Shown: positions 53,725-63,941 of the stretch, piece after piece
How positions within the stretch are numbered: position 1 is the stretch's first letter
How the letters are laid out: each line of letters opens with the position of its first letter
Assembly: GCA_030018275.1 (NCBI GenBank)
Contig: JASEGB010000007.1
Location: forward strand, 28,784-92,783
DNA length: 64,000 nt
Source of the DNA: Actinomycetota bacterium
GTDB taxonomy: Bacteria; Actinomycetota; Aquicultoria; Subteraquimicrobiales; Subteraquimicrobiaceae
Reading direction: 5' to 3'
Translations under genes and position numbers: made by a program
Notes under the pieces: model-generated
What the model was told of the DNA's origin: nothing
Database searches by the model: none
Seen by the model: only the letters and a program-made list of their open reading frames with translations

Positions 53725-55812
53725 TTATTTTACTTTGATTGCTAGATCCACAGCAGCTAGGCTTATTCTATTCAATCTATCTATCTCGATGACTTCGACG
53801 GGTATCTTGTCCCCTACTTTTACAACATCTTCGACCCTGCGGATTCTCCCCTTGGAAAGCTTGGAGATGTGGACGAGACCTTCCCTTCCCGGAAGGATTT
53901 CCACGAAGGCGCCAAAACTAGTGGTTCTGGTCACCCTACCTATATACCGCTCCCCCACCTTGATTTCTTTGGTGATCATCTCGATCATCTGGCGAGCCCT
54001 TTCCCCACTTACCTCATCCTTTGAGGCAATGAATACGGTGCCATCATCTTCAATATCGATGGTTACACCGGTCTCATCGATGATACTATGGATGGTTTTA
54101 CCCGCTGGACCAATGATATCCCTTATTTTGTCTGTACTAATCCTCATGGTAATGATTCTGGGAGCGAATGGTGATAACTTTTCCCTTGGTTTTGCTATTA
54201 CGGATGTCATCTTATCCAGAATGAATAATCGAGCTTTCTGCGCTTGAGTCAGAGCTTTCTCCAGAATTTCTCTCCCTACACCTTCTATTTTCAAATCCAT
54301 TTGGAGAGCGGTGATTCCCTTGGCCGTTCCCGCAACCTTAAAGTCCATATCACCCAGGGCATCCTCCACTCCCAGTATGTCCATTAGTATCGCCACTTTA
54401 CCCTTTTCTTTCACTAACCCCATGGCTATTCCGGCCACGGGTGCCTTAATGGGGATACCAGCATCCATTAAAGCTAGGGTACTTCCGCATACACTGGCCA
54501 TGGATGTAGAGCCATTTGATTCCAGCACTTCAGAGACTAATCGAATGGTATAAGGAAATTCACTTTCCTCAGGGATTACAGGAGCAAGCGCTCTCTCAAC
54601 GAGAGCGCCATGACCAATCTCCCGACGTCTAGGTCCGCGCATGAAGCCCACCTCTCCCGTGCTGAAGGGAGGGAAATTATAGTGGTGAAGGAATCTCTTA
54701 GATTCCTCAACACCCAATCCATCCAAGAGCTGTTCTTCTCCGACGGTACCCAAAGTGGCCACGGAAAGCACTTGAGTTTGTCCTCGTGTGAACAGACCGG
54801 AGCCATGCGTTCTGGGGAGGATACCAACCTCGCAGGAGATCGGTCGGATTTCATCCCAATCTCGACCATCGGAACGAATCTTCTCTTCCAAGATCATCCT
54901 GCGGGTTTCCTCTTTCTCCATCTTGGTCAGAATCTTTACGATATCTTGTTCCTTCTCCTCATAGGTTGGGAGAAATTCCTCCAAAGTTTCTTCCCTAATT
55001 TTCTCTACCGCCTGCTCCCGATTTAACTTATCAGCGATTCTGATCGCTTTTTTCAACCTGGAGGTGGCAAATTCTCGAACGGCTTTCTCAACTTGGGGAT
55101 CTGTCTCGATGAGGGGGATGGCGCGTTTGTGAACTCCAACTTCCTTTTGAAATTCTTCCTGGAATTCGATGAGTTTGATGATGGCCTTCTGACCCTCTTC
55201 CATCGCTTGGAGGATACTTTCCTCATCGACTTCCTTTGCTCCTGCTTCCACCATCAGTATCCCATTTTTATTCCCTGCAACGACGACGTCGATATCGCTG
55301 TGTTCTAGCTCCTGGTATGTTGGATTGATTATCCATCTTTCTCCCACCCGGCTCACTCTGACTGCTCCAATGGGACCATTGAATGGAATATCTGAAATGG
55401 TTAAAGCGACCGAAGCACCAATGAGACCCAGAATGTCGGGCGGATTTATTTGATCTGCGGAGACTATGGTGGCAATTATCTGAACTTCATTGCGAAAGCC
55501 CTCTGGGAAAATGGGTCGGATCGATCGATCAATCAATCTCGCATTGAGGATTGATTTTTCACTTGGTCGACCCTCGCGCTTTATGAAGCCACCGGGTATC
55601 TTTCCCGCTGCGTACATTTTTTCCTCAACATCGACGGTGAGGGGGAAGAAATCAACATCTTCTAAGGGTTCATCGCTGGCGACAGCGGTAACTATGACCA
55701 TGGTGCCCTCACACTGGACAATGACCGCACCATTTGCCTGGCGAGCCAATCTTCCCGCTTCTAGGGTGATAATTTTCCCCTCAAATTCAATTTCCTTGCG
55801 TTTAACCTGCAT
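53725..55812 (-). CDS. pnp: Polyribonucleotide nucleotidyltransferase
   Basis: 695 residues. Two RNase PH-like domains ([32 protein letters not shown] region; [27 protein letters not shown]), an all-helical linker, a KH domain ([19 protein letters not shown]) and an S1 domain ([31 protein letters not shown]) in normal order. 3'-5' phosphorolytic RNA decay. Follows rpsO by 29 bases, the usual arrangement. Confidence 0.98.
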   Translation of the reverse strand: MQVKRKEIEFEGKIITLEAGRLARQANGAVIVQCEGTMVIVTAVASDEPLEDVDFFPLTVDVEEKMYAAGKIPGGFIKREGRPSEKSILNARLIDRSIRPIFPEGFRNEVQIIATIVSADQINPPDILGLIGASVALTISDIPFNGPIGAVRVSRVGERWIINPTYQELEHSDIDVVVAGNKNGILMVEAGAKEVDEESILQAMEEGQKAIIKLIEFQEEFQKEVGVHKRAIPLIETDPQVEKAVREFATSRLKKAIRIADKLNREQAVEKIREETLEEFLPTYEEKEQDIVKILTKMEKEETRRMILEEKIRSDGRDWDEIRPISCEVGILPRTHGSGLFTRGQTQVLSVATLGTVGEEQLLDGLGVEESKRFLHHYNFPPFSTGEVGFMRGPRRREIGHGALVERALAPVIPEESEFPYTIRLVSEVLESNGSTSMASVCGSTLALMDAGIPIKAPVAGIAMGLVKEKGKVAILMDILGVEDALGDMDFKVAGTAKGITALQMDLKIEGVGREILEKALTQAQKARLFILDKMTSVIAKPREKLSPFAPRIITMRISTDKIRDIIGPAGKTIHSIIDETGVTIDIEDDGTVFIASKDEVSGERARQMIEMITKEIKVGERYIGRVTRTTSFGAFVEILPGREGLVHISKLSKGRIRRVEDVVKVGDKIPVEVIEIDRLNRISLAAVDLAIKVK

Positions 55813-55841
55813 TCAAAGATAAACCTCCCATGAAATATAAT

Positions 55842-56111
55842 CTAACCGCGCAACCCAAGCTTCTCGATGAGCGTTCGATATCTTTCGATATCTACCTCCT
55901 TGAGATAATTGAGCAACCTCCTCCTCTGACCAACCATTTTCAAAAGTCCTCGTCGGGAGTGATGGTCTTTTTTATATCGCTTGAGATGTTCGGTAAGGCA
56001 ACTTATTCTCTTGGTCAAAATAGCGATTTGTACCTCAGGAGAGCCCGTATCGCTCTCATGAAGCCGGTATTCCCCAATTATTACCGCTTTTTCCTCCTTA
56101 GGTAGAACCAA
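55842..56111 (-). CDS. rpsO: 30S ribosomal protein S15
   Basis: 89 residues, full length, TTG start with GGGAGGTGA 9 bases upstream. [40 protein letters not shown] and the C-terminal basic helix are the S15 signature. Binds 16S rRNA early in 30S assembly. Directly before pnp. Confidence 0.98.
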   Translation of the reverse strand: MVLPKEEKAVIIGEYRLHESDTGSPEVQIAILTKRISCLTEHLKRYKKDHHSRRGLLKMVGQRRRLLNYLKEVDIERYRTLIEKLGLRG

Positions 56112-56181
56112 CTCCCAAATTCACCTCCCTCTCATCCATCATCGGACCGTTATCTACACTCTAACATTAAACGAAAGCGCA

Positions 56182-57159
56182 CTAGCGCTTCCTCCTGTTT
56201 ATCTTAACATACTCGGAAAATCCAGTAAACAGAAGAGATTTGGTTACCTCGATGTCTTCCCTTATTTGATTGGCGAGTTCCTTTTCATTTCGGAATGTTT
56301 TTTCATCCCGGATTCTTGCGCAAATTTCAAGTTCAACCCTCTTCCTGTAGAGATCTCCTTTGAAGTCTATGATAAAGGTCTCTATCTTGAACCTTCTTCC
56401 TCCAAAGGTGGGACTTGTCCCAATATTTATGGTGCACATCTTCCTTTCCCCATTGAACTCTATGAAACCGGCGTAAACCCCTCTCTTTGGGATGGATGCT
56501 TTGTCTACCGTCCTCAAATTGGCTGTGCAAAAGCCAAGAGATTTTCCTCGACCACATCCCTTTATTACCTCACCTATTATTCGAGGGTATCGACCGAGGA
56601 TTTCCTTTACCTTTTGTAATTCTCCCTCTCTCAGAAGCTCGCGGATGTATGTGCTGCTGACGAATTTTCCATTTACCTCAAGTAAAGGAATAGATATTAT
56701 ATCGAAACCTCTTTTTGATCTATACTCTTTGAGGAAGGTCACGTCCCCCTCGGCATTCTTGCCGAATTTGAAGGTTTCCCCCACCACTAGGCAACAAGCG
56801 TCCAAAAGCTTAAGGATTATATGGTCTATGAATTCTTTAGGAGAAAGATTTGCAAATCCCTTTGTGAAATTGACGACCAAAAATATATCCACTCCCAGAG
56901 CCTCTATCAATTCCGCCTTCAATTCGGTACTTGTAAGAATGGGCGGATGACTTCCGGGTTTTAGGACTTCAATGGGATGAGGTTCGAAAGTAAGCACCAC
57001 ACTTCGGGCTCTTCTTTTGCGAGCTTCCTCAATAGTGGCTCCGATTATCCTCTGGTGTCCCTTATGGACACCATCGAACATTCCGATGGTGACTACACTC
57101 TTTCCCCCTAAAGACTTAAGATTTTCCAATCCACGAATGATCTCCATTTTTATTCTCAT
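56182..57159 (-). CDS. ribF: Bifunctional riboflavin kinase / FMN adenylyltransferase
   Basis: 325 residues. N-terminal nucleotidyltransferase with TIGMFDGVHKGHQRII and FTKGFANLSPKEFID; linker SSTYIRELLREG; C-terminal flavokinase barrel with GCGRGKSLGFCTANLR and TINIGTSPTFGG. Makes FMN and FAD. An internal ATG at 57147 is an alternative start. Between truB and rpsO as in many bacteria. Confidence 0.95.
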   Translation of the reverse strand: MRIKMEIIRGLENLKSLGGKSVVTIGMFDGVHKGHQRIIGATIEEARKRRARSVVLTFEPHPIEVLKPGSHPPILTSTELKAELIEALGVDIFLVVNFTKGFANLSPKEFIDHIILKLLDACCLVVGETFKFGKNAEGDVTFLKEYRSKRGFDIISIPLLEVNGKFVSSTYIRELLREGELQKVKEILGRYPRIIGEVIKGCGRGKSLGFCTANLRTVDKASIPKRGVYAGFIEFNGERKMCTINIGTSPTFGGRRFKIETFIIDFKGDLYRKRVELEICARIRDEKTFRNEKELANQIREDIEVTKSLLFTGFSEYVKINRRKR

Positions 57160-57233
57160 CCATCTTCAAGCTCGGAAGCTCCGAAGCTAGCTCGGTCTTT
57201 GAATATGTACAGAGCTCCAAAGCTAAAATGAGC
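57160..57233. repeat. Word-like short repeats between truB and ribF
   Basis: AGCTC words recur (AGCTCGGAAGCTCCGAAGC, then AGCTCGG, AGAGCTCCAAAGC, GAGCTC) across 74 bases. Similar word repeats of different sequence occur at about 31407-31456, 37598-37620, 40764-40812 and 47400-47465. No function assigned. Confidence 0.4.
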
Positions 57234-58169
57234 TCAACTGAAAACACGGACCGGTTTTGCTATTACTCGAGCGGGATCAATTTGCACCTTGTCAGAAAAA
57301 GTGGTGGTAGCTTTAGCTATGGCAAGGAGGTCCTTTTGCACATCGATCAATCGAATGAATTGATTTCTTTCAATGAATTGAGATTGGTTTTCGATCATTC
57401 CAGCTCTTAAGGGCACTCCATTTAATATTTTTTCTTTAAAATCTCCCTTTACCAGGACAAAAGGATATCGTTCTAAAGCTTTGTTCATCGGGATTATCGC
57501 TTTGTGCAAGCGATTTTCCTCGGCTAGTTTTTCGACCTTTTCCATGGCTAAGGCCGAATCTAGATGAAAATTTCCACAGCTAATCCTGGTGAGCCCACTC
57601 ATATACGCTCCACAGCCTAAAGCTTCTCCAATATCCGCACAGAGAGTCCGAATGTAGGCGCCCTTCGAACATTTCACGCGAAATTTGACTCTGGGATGAT
57701 CATCGCCATCGATTTTTAATAGTTCTAATTCGAAGATTTTAACCCTGCGGCGAGGGCGTTTAACCTCCCTGCCTCTACTGGCTAATTTATAAAGGGGCCT
57801 ACCTCCCATTTTTACCGCTGAGGTCATGGGTGGTACCTGCCATACATCGCCTCTGAATTCCTCGAATATTTTTTCCATTTTTCCCGGTGTGATGGAACAG
57901 GGCACTTCGGATAAAATTTTTCCCGTGCTGTCTTGCGTATCAGTTTTGATGCCCAGTCGCATCTCCGCTATGTATTCTTTGGTATCCGATTGAAGGAATT
58001 GAGTAAGCTTAGTAGCTCGTCCGATGCAAAGAACAAGAACCCCAGTGGCCATGGGATCCAGAGTTCCTGTATGTCCAACTCTTCTGGTTTTCAGAATCTT
58101 TCTTACCCTTTCAACGACATCGTGGGAGGTAATTCCGGCGGGTTTATTCACTATTAACAAACCATCCAC
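57234..58169 (-). CDS. truB: tRNA pseudouridine(55) synthase
   Basis: 311 residues. Catalytic Asp in GHTGTLDPMATGVLVL, then YIAEMRLGIKTDTQDSTG and YIRTLCADIGEALG, with a C-terminal PUA-like extension. Makes psi55 in the T loop of tRNAs. It follows the DHH phosphoesterase gene by 26 bases, in the rbfA - nrnA - truB - ribF order. Confidence 0.96.
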   Translation of the reverse strand: MDGLLIVNKPAGITSHDVVERVRKILKTRRVGHTGTLDPMATGVLVLCIGRATKLTQFLQSDTKEYIAEMRLGIKTDTQDSTGKILSEVPCSITPGKMEKIFEEFRGDVWQVPPMTSAVKMGGRPLYKLASRGREVKRPRRRVKIFELELLKIDGDDHPRVKFRVKCSKGAYIRTLCADIGEALGCGAYMSGLTRISCGNFHLDSALAMEKVEKLAEENRLHKAIIPMNKALERYPFVLVKGDFKEKILNGVPLRAGMIENQSQFIERNQFIRLIDVQKDLLAIAKATTTFSDKVQIDPARVIAKPVRVFS

Positions 58170-58195
58170 CTTGTCGTCACTCTCGCTTGCACACC

Positions 58196-59179
58196 CTACG
58201 CATCCGTAGGACTTCTTCTTATGGTCTTGAGCAAAACCTCAAGCGTTTTGTCAAGATCATAAGAGGATATGTAGCCTGCAGCATTTGGATGCCCTCCCCC
58301 ACCGAATCTTTCAGCTATTTTGGCTACATTGATACCATCTTTGGATCGAAGGCTGACTCTGATGCTTCCATTGGACATCTCCTTTAAAACCGCCGCAACT
58401 CTTGTTCCTTTGACCGCTCTGAGGAAATCGATTAGATTTTCGGCTTCCTCCATCCTTGCCTCGGTTAAGGCCAAATCCTTCTGCAGGATTGAGGTGTAAA
58501 TGAAACCCAAATCGGGTAGGAATTTCGCTTTTGAAAGGGATAATCCCAAAAGCTTGGTGTAGGAAAAGGGGATATTTTCATAAACGTTTTGGAAAACATA
58601 ATTTGGTGATATACCGTATTCTAGAAGCTCCTTTGCCGCTTGAAAGGTCTGTATGGAGGTATTCGAATATTGGAATCTCCCGGTATCGGTGACCATCCCC
58701 GTGTAAAGACAGAGGGCAATGTCTCTGTTGAGTTTTTGATTTAAGATCTTGCTGAGATAAAAGATGAGCTCCGCACAGGCTGAGATATTTTCATGGACTA
58801 CATTTATGTGACCGAATTTATCGTTATCACCATGGTGATCGATATTCACGAGAATGGACGCATTTTGTGCGGGTTCCTTTAATATTCCCAAACGTTTTAA
58901 ATTGGCACAATCGATGGCAATAAAATTGGAGGGTTTTTGGGGACATTCCCTGGAATCTTGAAGGAGTTCAAGCCCTGGGAGGAAAGCATACTGAAGCGGA
59001 ATTACGATGGGTTCGCCCCAGCTCACAAAGGATTTTTTATTCATTTGCTTTAAGAGCAACCCCAGTCCCAGGAGTGACCCTATCGCATCTCCATCTGGCT
59101 GGGTATGCGTGGCTATTACGAATTGCTTCTCCTTAAGAATTAATTTGGCTACGGAACGCAAGTCACCATTTATTATCAT
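58196..59179 (-). CDS. nrnA: DHH/DHHA1 phosphoesterase, NrnA-like
   Basis: 327 residues. Motifs of the DHH superfamily: THTQPDGDAIGS, the namesake NIDHHGDN, TDTGRFQYSNT, and the DHHA1 GGGGHPNAAG near the C-terminus. Members degrade nanoRNAs and 3'-phosphoadenosine 5'-phosphate, and some hydrolyse pApA or pGpG, the last step of cyclic dinucleotide breakdown. That would connect with the c-di-GMP genes at 4.9-8.5 kb, but is only inference. Confidence 0.9.
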   Translation of the reverse strand: MIINGDLRSVAKLILKEKQFVIATHTQPDGDAIGSLLGLGLLLKQMNKKSFVSWGEPIVIPLQYAFLPGLELLQDSRECPQKPSNFIAIDCANLKRLGILKEPAQNASILVNIDHHGDNDKFGHINVVHENISACAELIFYLSKILNQKLNRDIALCLYTGMVTDTGRFQYSNTSIQTFQAAKELLEYGISPNYVFQNVYENIPFSYTKLLGLSLSKAKFLPDLGFIYTSILQKDLALTEARMEEAENLIDFLRAVKGTRVAAVLKEMSNGSIRVSLRSKDGINVAKIAERFGGGGHPNAAGYISSYDLDKTLEVLLKTIRRSPTDA

Positions 59180-59187
59180 GTATTGCC

Positions 59188-59529
59188 TTAACCTCCTTCT
59201 TGAATGCGCTTCAAGAGCTCCGAGATACGCATTCCTTCCTCTATGGACTTATCAATCTTAAAGGTGAGATCCGGGAGAAACTTTATCCTGATCCTTTTCC
59301 CTAATTCCGTTTTAATGAATCCCCTGGCACTTTCCAATCCCTCAAGGGTGTCTTCCTGCTCCGATTCCTCTCCTAAAACGCTAAGGAAAACGGTAGCGTG
59401 TTTTAAATCCGGCGACACTTCGACGGCTGTAATTGTGACAAAACCAATGCGGGGATCCTTCAATTCCCTTCGGATTATATCGCAAATTTCCTTTTTAAAA
59501 ATCTCCGCAAGTCGAGATGTCCGCATCAT
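59188..59529 (-). CDS. rbfA: 30S ribosome-binding factor A
   Basis: 113 residues. RLAEIFKKEICDIIRRELKDPRIGFVTITAVEVSPDLKHATVFLSVLG-like layout of the KH-type RbfA fold and a C-terminal RIKFLPDLTFKIDKSIEEG. Assists 16S 5'-end maturation. Spaced 33 bases from the DUF503 gene and 8 bases from nrnA. Confidence 0.95.
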   Translation of the reverse strand: MMRTSRLAEIFKKEICDIIRRELKDPRIGFVTITAVEVSPDLKHATVFLSVLGEESEQEDTLEGLESARGFIKTELGKRIRIKFLPDLTFKIDKSIEEGMRISELLKRIQEGG

Positions 59530-59562
59530 AGGAGTTCCGTGAATTTTTGCTTTAAGGTACCT

Positions 59563-59850
59563 TTAGGGAGATAAGAGAGTGACTTCATGATTGAGGACAG
59601 TGGCCTTATTAAGATTTTCCACATATCGTTCAATATCTGAAAGGATCCTCTGAGCTTGGTAATTCGAGAGGGAAACGCAAGCGATCCCCAGCGTTGCTCT
59701 CTGCCAGAGTCCATGATTGTCGATTTCCGCTATGGAAACACTATATTTACTCCCGATGCGATCGATGATACTCTTAATAATTTGCCTTTTTTCTTTAAGC
59801 GATCTACATTCCGGCAGAAATAATTCGAGCCGGGCGACACCGATAATCAT
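59563..59850 (-). CDS. DUF503 family protein (YlxP-like)
   Basis: 95 residues with GAGGGAGG before the ATG. IGVARLELFLPECRSLKEKRQIIKSI, SIAEIDNHGLWQRATLGIACVS and the ending match the DUF503/YlxP family found between infB and rbfA in Gram-positive bacteria. It likely has a role in ribosome assembly or translation, but none is proven. Confidence 0.9.
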   Translation of the reverse strand: MIIGVARLELFLPECRSLKEKRQIIKSIIDRIGSKYSVSIAEIDNHGLWQRATLGIACVSLSNYQAQRILSDIERYVENLNKATVLNHEVTLLSP

Positions 59851-59891
59851 CTATCCTCCCTCTTCTCAAAGGTTAGATAAACCACACGAGC

Positions 59892-61835
59892 TTAAGTTTT
59901 TTCAACCATGGTAAATGTTTCGATGATATCCCCAACCTTTATGTCCTGGAAATTTTCCAGTCTAATGCCGCATTCAAAACCGGCTTTAACCTTTGGAACA
60001 TCCTCTTTAAAGCGGCGAAGGGAGGCAATCTTCCCTTCGTAGATCACAATGCCATCCCTTATCATCCTGGTTTGAGCGCCGCAAATGATCTCCCCATCTA
60101 ATACGTAGGCTCCTGCGACTACGCCCACCTTTGAAATCTTGAAAGTGGCTCTAACTTCAGCCCGTCCCTGCTCTACCTCCATAAACTTCGGCTTGAGCAT
60201 GCCCAGCATCGCTGCCTTGATATCGTCGATGATTTGATAGATCACCCGATATGTCCTTATATCAACATTTTCCCGAGCTGCCCTTTCCTTGGTTTTTGGA
60301 TCTGGGCGGACGTTAAAACCTATTATAATAGCATCCGAAGCCGCAGCGAGCATAACATCGGTCTCTGTAACTCCTCCCACACCCCCGTGGATTATTTCGA
60401 GCTTGACCTCGTCCTGCTCCAGTTTTTCCAAGGATTCCTTAAGGGCCTCAACCGAACCTCGGACATCACCTTTGATGATTAAGTTTAGCTTTTTGACTTC
60501 TCCCTCTTTTATTCTCTCAAAGAGTTCATCAAGAGTTATATGTTTTTTCCTGAGCTCTTTCTCGATCAGTCTGCGCTTGAGAGCTCTTTCCTCCGCTATT
60601 CGTCTCGCCTCTCTCTCGTCGGTTAGAACCTTAATCTCATCTCCAGGTTGAGGAACTGTTGAGAATCCCAGGACCTCCACGGGTTGAGAGGGACCTGCTT
60701 CAAGGAGATTATTTCCCCTGTCATCTAGAAGCGCTCGAATTTTTCCATAGGCCAGTCCGGCCACTGCCGCTTCTCCAACTCTTAAGGTGCCCTTTTGGAT
60801 CAAGATGGTGGCAACGGGACCCCGACCCTTATCCAATTTGGCTTCGATCACCACTCCTTTAGCGTGACCCTTTCGAGTCGATTTGAATTCTTGGAGTTCC
60901 GCTACTAGGAGGATCATTTCCAGGAGCTCTCCAATGTTTTTTTTCTCCTTGGCTGATACCTCAACGAAAACTGTATCTCCCCCCCACTCTTCGGGGACGA
61001 GACCATATTCGGTCAATTGTTTCTTGACCTTCTCCGGGTTAGCCTCGGGTTTATCAATCTTATTTATGGCCACCACTATGGGGACGTTTGCCGCCCTTGC
61101 GTGGTCAATTGCTTCCACTGTTTGGGGCATGACTCCATCATCCGCTGCGACGACCAGGATGGCGATGTCGGTTACCTGAGCCCCTCTCGCCCGCATTGCG
61201 GTAAAGGCCTCGTGCCCCGGGGTGTCTATGAAGGTTATTTTCTTATCATCATGGAGGGTTACCTGGTAAGCTCCGATGTGCTGAGTGATTCCCCCTACTT
61301 CTTTGGAGATGACGTCTGTTTTTCGAATTGCATCGAGGAGACATGTTTTTCCATGGTCTACATGACCCATCACGGTGACCACGGGCGGTCGATGTTCTAA
61401 ATCTCCTATGGAGATAGGAGCCTCCTCTTCCCATGCTTCCTCAGGAGAAATGATTTTAGCTTCATGACCATATTGTTCCGCAAGGACATGTATAGCTTCA
61501 GGATCCAGAGGCTGATTAATGGTCACCATTTCACCCAATTGCATCAATCTCTTTATGATCTCCGAGGGGCTTTTGCCTACAAGTTCTGCAAATTCCTTAA
61601 CCGTTATGCCCTCGGTCACTTTTAATTCGGGCAAAGAAGGTTTCACAGAGCGTTTTTTTTCAGCGACCTTTTGTTTGGACCGGGATGTTTCGCTTAAAAC
61701 GATTTGAACTTCTTTCTCACTTAAAGTTGCGAAATGGTTCTTGGCCTTAATCCCGATTCCATTCAGTTTCTTGAGTAATTCGCTGCTGGGTATGCCCATT
61801 TCCTTTGCCAATTCGTGAACTCTTACCTTACCCAT
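59892..61835 (-). CDS. infB: Translation initiation factor IF-2
   Basis: 647 residues, a short form with a compact N-terminal region (two IF2-N helical domains at about 1-55 and 75-125). G domain: [31 protein letters not shown]; then domains II-IV ending in the fMet-tRNA-binding C2 barrel. ATG has GGAGGAAG upstream. In the nusA-ylxR-infB operon. Confidence 0.97.
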   Translation of the reverse strand: MGKVRVHELAKEMGIPSSELLKKLNGIGIKAKNHFATLSEKEVQIVLSETSRSKQKVAEKKRSVKPSLPELKVTEGITVKEFAELVGKSPSEIIKRLMQLGEMVTINQPLDPEAIHVLAEQYGHEAKIISPEEAWEEEAPISIGDLEHRPPVVTVMGHVDHGKTCLLDAIRKTDVISKEVGGITQHIGAYQVTLHDDKKITFIDTPGHEAFTAMRARGAQVTDIAILVVAADDGVMPQTVEAIDHARAANVPIVVAINKIDKPEANPEKVKKQLTEYGLVPEEWGGDTVFVEVSAKEKKNIGELLEMILLVAELQEFKSTRKGHAKGVVIEAKLDKGRGPVATILIQKGTLRVGEAAVAGLAYGKIRALLDDRGNNLLEAGPSQPVEVLGFSTVPQPGDEIKVLTDEREARRIAEERALKRRLIEKELRKKHITLDELFERIKEGEVKKLNLIIKGDVRGSVEALKESLEKLEQDEVKLEIIHGGVGGVTETDVMLAAASDAIIIGFNVRPDPKTKERAARENVDIRTYRVIYQIIDDIKAAMLGMLKPKFMEVEQGRAEVRATFKISKVGVVAGAYVLDGEIICGAQTRMIRDGIVIYEGKIASLRRFKEDVPKVKAGFECGIRLENFQDIKVGDIIETFTMVEKT

Positions 61836-61875
61836 GAAAAGCTTCCTCCAAGAATATTGGTGATTACAGCATTCC

Positions 61876-62163
61876 TTAAATCTGGGTTCCTTCCTCTATC
61901 AAGTGTAAAATTTCCGACCTAAGCTCTTTAATTATGTCTTCACCAACGGTTGTATTCAAAGCATTAGTGAGCTTTTTCCCTTTAAGACCTTGACTGAGGC
62001 ATTCTTTGCTGTAACAAATATAAACTCCTCTCCCACTTGCTTTACCCGAAGGATCTATGCCAATTTCTCCCGATGGAGAACGTACTATCCTTATCAACTC
62101 CTTCTTCGGTTTCACCTTCCCACAACCGATACAAGTCCTAAGAGGTATCTTCTTTCTTGCCAT
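61876..62163 (-). CDS. ylxR: YlxR family RNA-binding protein (DUF448)
   Basis: 95 residues. PLRTCIGCGKVKPKKELIRIVR and ASGRGVYIC are the family core, with basic surface and two N-terminal Cys. In Bacillus the homologue modulates RNase P (RnpM). Between nusA and infB, its standard place. Confidence 0.93.
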   Translation of the reverse strand: MARKKIPLRTCIGCGKVKPKKELIRIVRSPSGEIGIDPSGKASGRGVYICYSKECLSQGLKGKKLTNALNTTVGEDIIKELRSEILHLIEEGTQI

Positions 62164-62189
62164 ATCAAGTACAATTTAACCTTTTTAAT

Positions 62190-63314
62190 CTAACTTTTTT
62201 CCAATTTCTGGTGAATACCATAATAATTACTACCGGGTTTTGCTTTATTCTTGCACCTCTTCCCGGAAGAGGTGAGAGCCTGGCATCTTCCCTCTTCGGC
62301 TGCTTTTTCAGCCTCAGCCTCGGTTTTAGCTTTCTCCTCGCTAGCCTGAGATTCACTCTTAATATCAATGCGCCATCCGGTCAACTTTGCAGCTAAACGG
62401 GCATTTTGTCCTTCCTTTCCAATGGCCAGAGATAGTTGATTGTCGGGGACAATGGTCTCAGTCCTATGCTCTTTTTCATCGATTATAACCTCTTTTACCT
62501 TCGCTGGGCTGAGGGCGTTGGCTACAAAGACTGCGAGGTCCTCACTCCACTGAACGATATCGATTTTCTCTCCCCTTAGCTCGTTTACCACCATTCGGAC
62601 ACGAGAACCCTTTGGCCCCACACAAGCTCCCACGGGATCGATGCTCGGATCCCTTGAGGCTACGGCTATTTTTGATCTTTGCCCGGGTTCTCGGGCTACC
62701 GCTTTTATCTCCACGAATCCATCATATATCTCGGGCACTTCGAGTTCAAAAAGCCTTTTTAAAAGCCCTGGGTGGGTGCGGGATACGATGATTTGTGGCT
62801 CTTTTGTAGTTCGCCGAACCTCAACGATATAGGCTTTGAGGCGTGTTCCATGTTCATACCTCTCTATAGGAATTTGTTCACTTGGGGGAAGGAGGGCTTC
62901 CACCCTACCCAGGTTTAGGAGAGTATACCGCTGATCATTTTGCTGGATAATACCAGTAACGATGTCGCCTTCCCTATCGGCATATTCTTCGTACATCATC
63001 TCCCGCTCCGCTTCTCTGATTCTTTGCAGAATTACTTGCTTTGCAGTCTGAGCGGCAATTCGACCGAAATTATGAGGGGTCACCTCGACCTCTTCGACCC
63101 TAGGCTCTTTACCCTCCTCTTCTATTGTCCGTTGGGAGAATACCTTAATCTCTCCCGTTTCCCGATCGATTTCAACCCGAACATTTGGAACTCGACCATA
63201 ATTGCGTCTATATGCTGAGACTAGAGCGGCTTTTAAAGCCTCGAGTATGGTGTCGGGGTTGATTCTCCTTTCTCTCTCTATTTGCCTCAAAGCTTCGATG
63301 AGTTCCGAGTTCAT
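62190..63314 (-). CDS. nusA: Transcription termination/antitermination factor NusA with extra C-terminal motif
   Basis: 374 residues. N-terminal RNA polymerase-binding domain, S1 (REGDIVTGIIQQNDQRYTLLNLG), KH1 and KH2 (IDPVGACVGPKGSRVRMVVNEL; LAIGKEGQNARLAAKLTG) are normal. After KH2 there is an Ala/Glu/Lys linker and then a 33-residue tail (62292-62190) reading GRCQALTSSGKRCKNKAKPG...GIHQ, which resembles the small Cys/His DUF5763-type motif, except that Tyr stands where the third Cys is expected. Acidic repeats of E. coli NusA are absent. Confidence 0.95.
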   Translation of the reverse strand: MNSELIEALRQIERERRINPDTILEALKAALVSAYRRNYGRVPNVRVEIDRETGEIKVFSQRTIEEEGKEPRVEEVEVTPHNFGRIAAQTAKQVILQRIREAEREMMYEEYADREGDIVTGIIQQNDQRYTLLNLGRVEALLPPSEQIPIERYEHGTRLKAYIVEVRRTTKEPQIIVSRTHPGLLKRLFELEVPEIYDGFVEIKAVAREPGQRSKIAVASRDPSIDPVGACVGPKGSRVRMVVNELRGEKIDIVQWSEDLAVFVANALSPAKVKEVIIDEKEHRTETIVPDNQLSLAIGKEGQNARLAAKLTGWRIDIKSESQASEEKAKTEAEAEKAAEEGRCQALTSSGKRCKNKAKPGSNYYGIHQKLEKS

Positions 63315-63352
63315 GGAGCCTACAAGAACCTCCTTCCATATCTTAAATCAGT

Positions 63353-63820
63353 TTAAAATTTAAAATCATAGACGAGATGAGCTTGGGATACCAGATCGAA
63401 AGGTATCCTCATTAGCTCACCCTCACACTCCATTGTAAATTGATGCTCTCCCACTTCCTTGAGTATTCCCGTGAACTGCCTTCGATTGGCCAGAGTTTTT
63501 ATTGTTTTGACTTTTATCTTCGATCCAATAAATTGTCGATAATGCCTGGGTTTTGTGAGACGACGCTCAATTCCTGGAGAAGAGACTTCCAAGGTATAAG
63601 GTGTGGAGATTAAATCAGCTTCATCTAGGGCGCGACCGATTAATTCACTCATCCTTGCACAAGTGTTAAGATCCACCCCTCTTTCCGAATCTATGAAGAT
63701 ACGAAGCACCAAGCCCCTGGGTTCTCTTTGAAGCTCGACGTCGAATAATTCCAATCCCTCCCCCTCCAATATGGGAGCGATCAATTCCTCAACTCCTAAA
63801 ATGACCTTTTCCTTCCCCAT
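63353..63820 (-). CDS. rimP: Ribosome maturation factor RimP
   Basis: 155 residues from ATG 63820 (AGAAGGA just upstream); ATG 63844 is too close to its own purine-rich site. RIFIDSERGVDLNTCARMSELIGRALDE and TLEVSSPGIERRLTKPRHYRQFIG are the RimP signature. First gene of the rimP-nusA-ylxR-infB operon. A terminator-like hairpin lies about 40 bases before the start. Confidence 0.95.
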   Translation of the reverse strand: MGKEKVILGVEELIAPILEGEGLELFDVELQREPRGLVLRIFIDSERGVDLNTCARMSELIGRALDEADLISTPYTLEVSSPGIERRLTKPRHYRQFIGSKIKVKTIKTLANRRQFTGILKEVGEHQFTMECEGELMRIPFDLVSQAHLVYDFKF

Positions 63821-63856
63821 CTTTCCTTCTTTCATTCCTCGCAATCTTCTAACAAT

Positions 63857-63880
63857 GAAAAAAGTGGGCCAAAACCCACT
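63857..63880 (-). terminator. Intrinsic terminator or attenuator before rimP
   Basis: On the - strand AGTGGG (63880-63875) pairs with CCCACT (63868-63863) across a TTTTGG loop, and the read continues TTTTTTC. It either ends a gene beyond the right edge or acts in the leader of the rimP-nusA-infB operon. Confidence 0.6.
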
Positions 63881-63941
63881 CGTTCGTTAATTTCACAAAT
63901 CATGATACCATATCTGCCCTTCTTCTGCAACAAAACCATTT

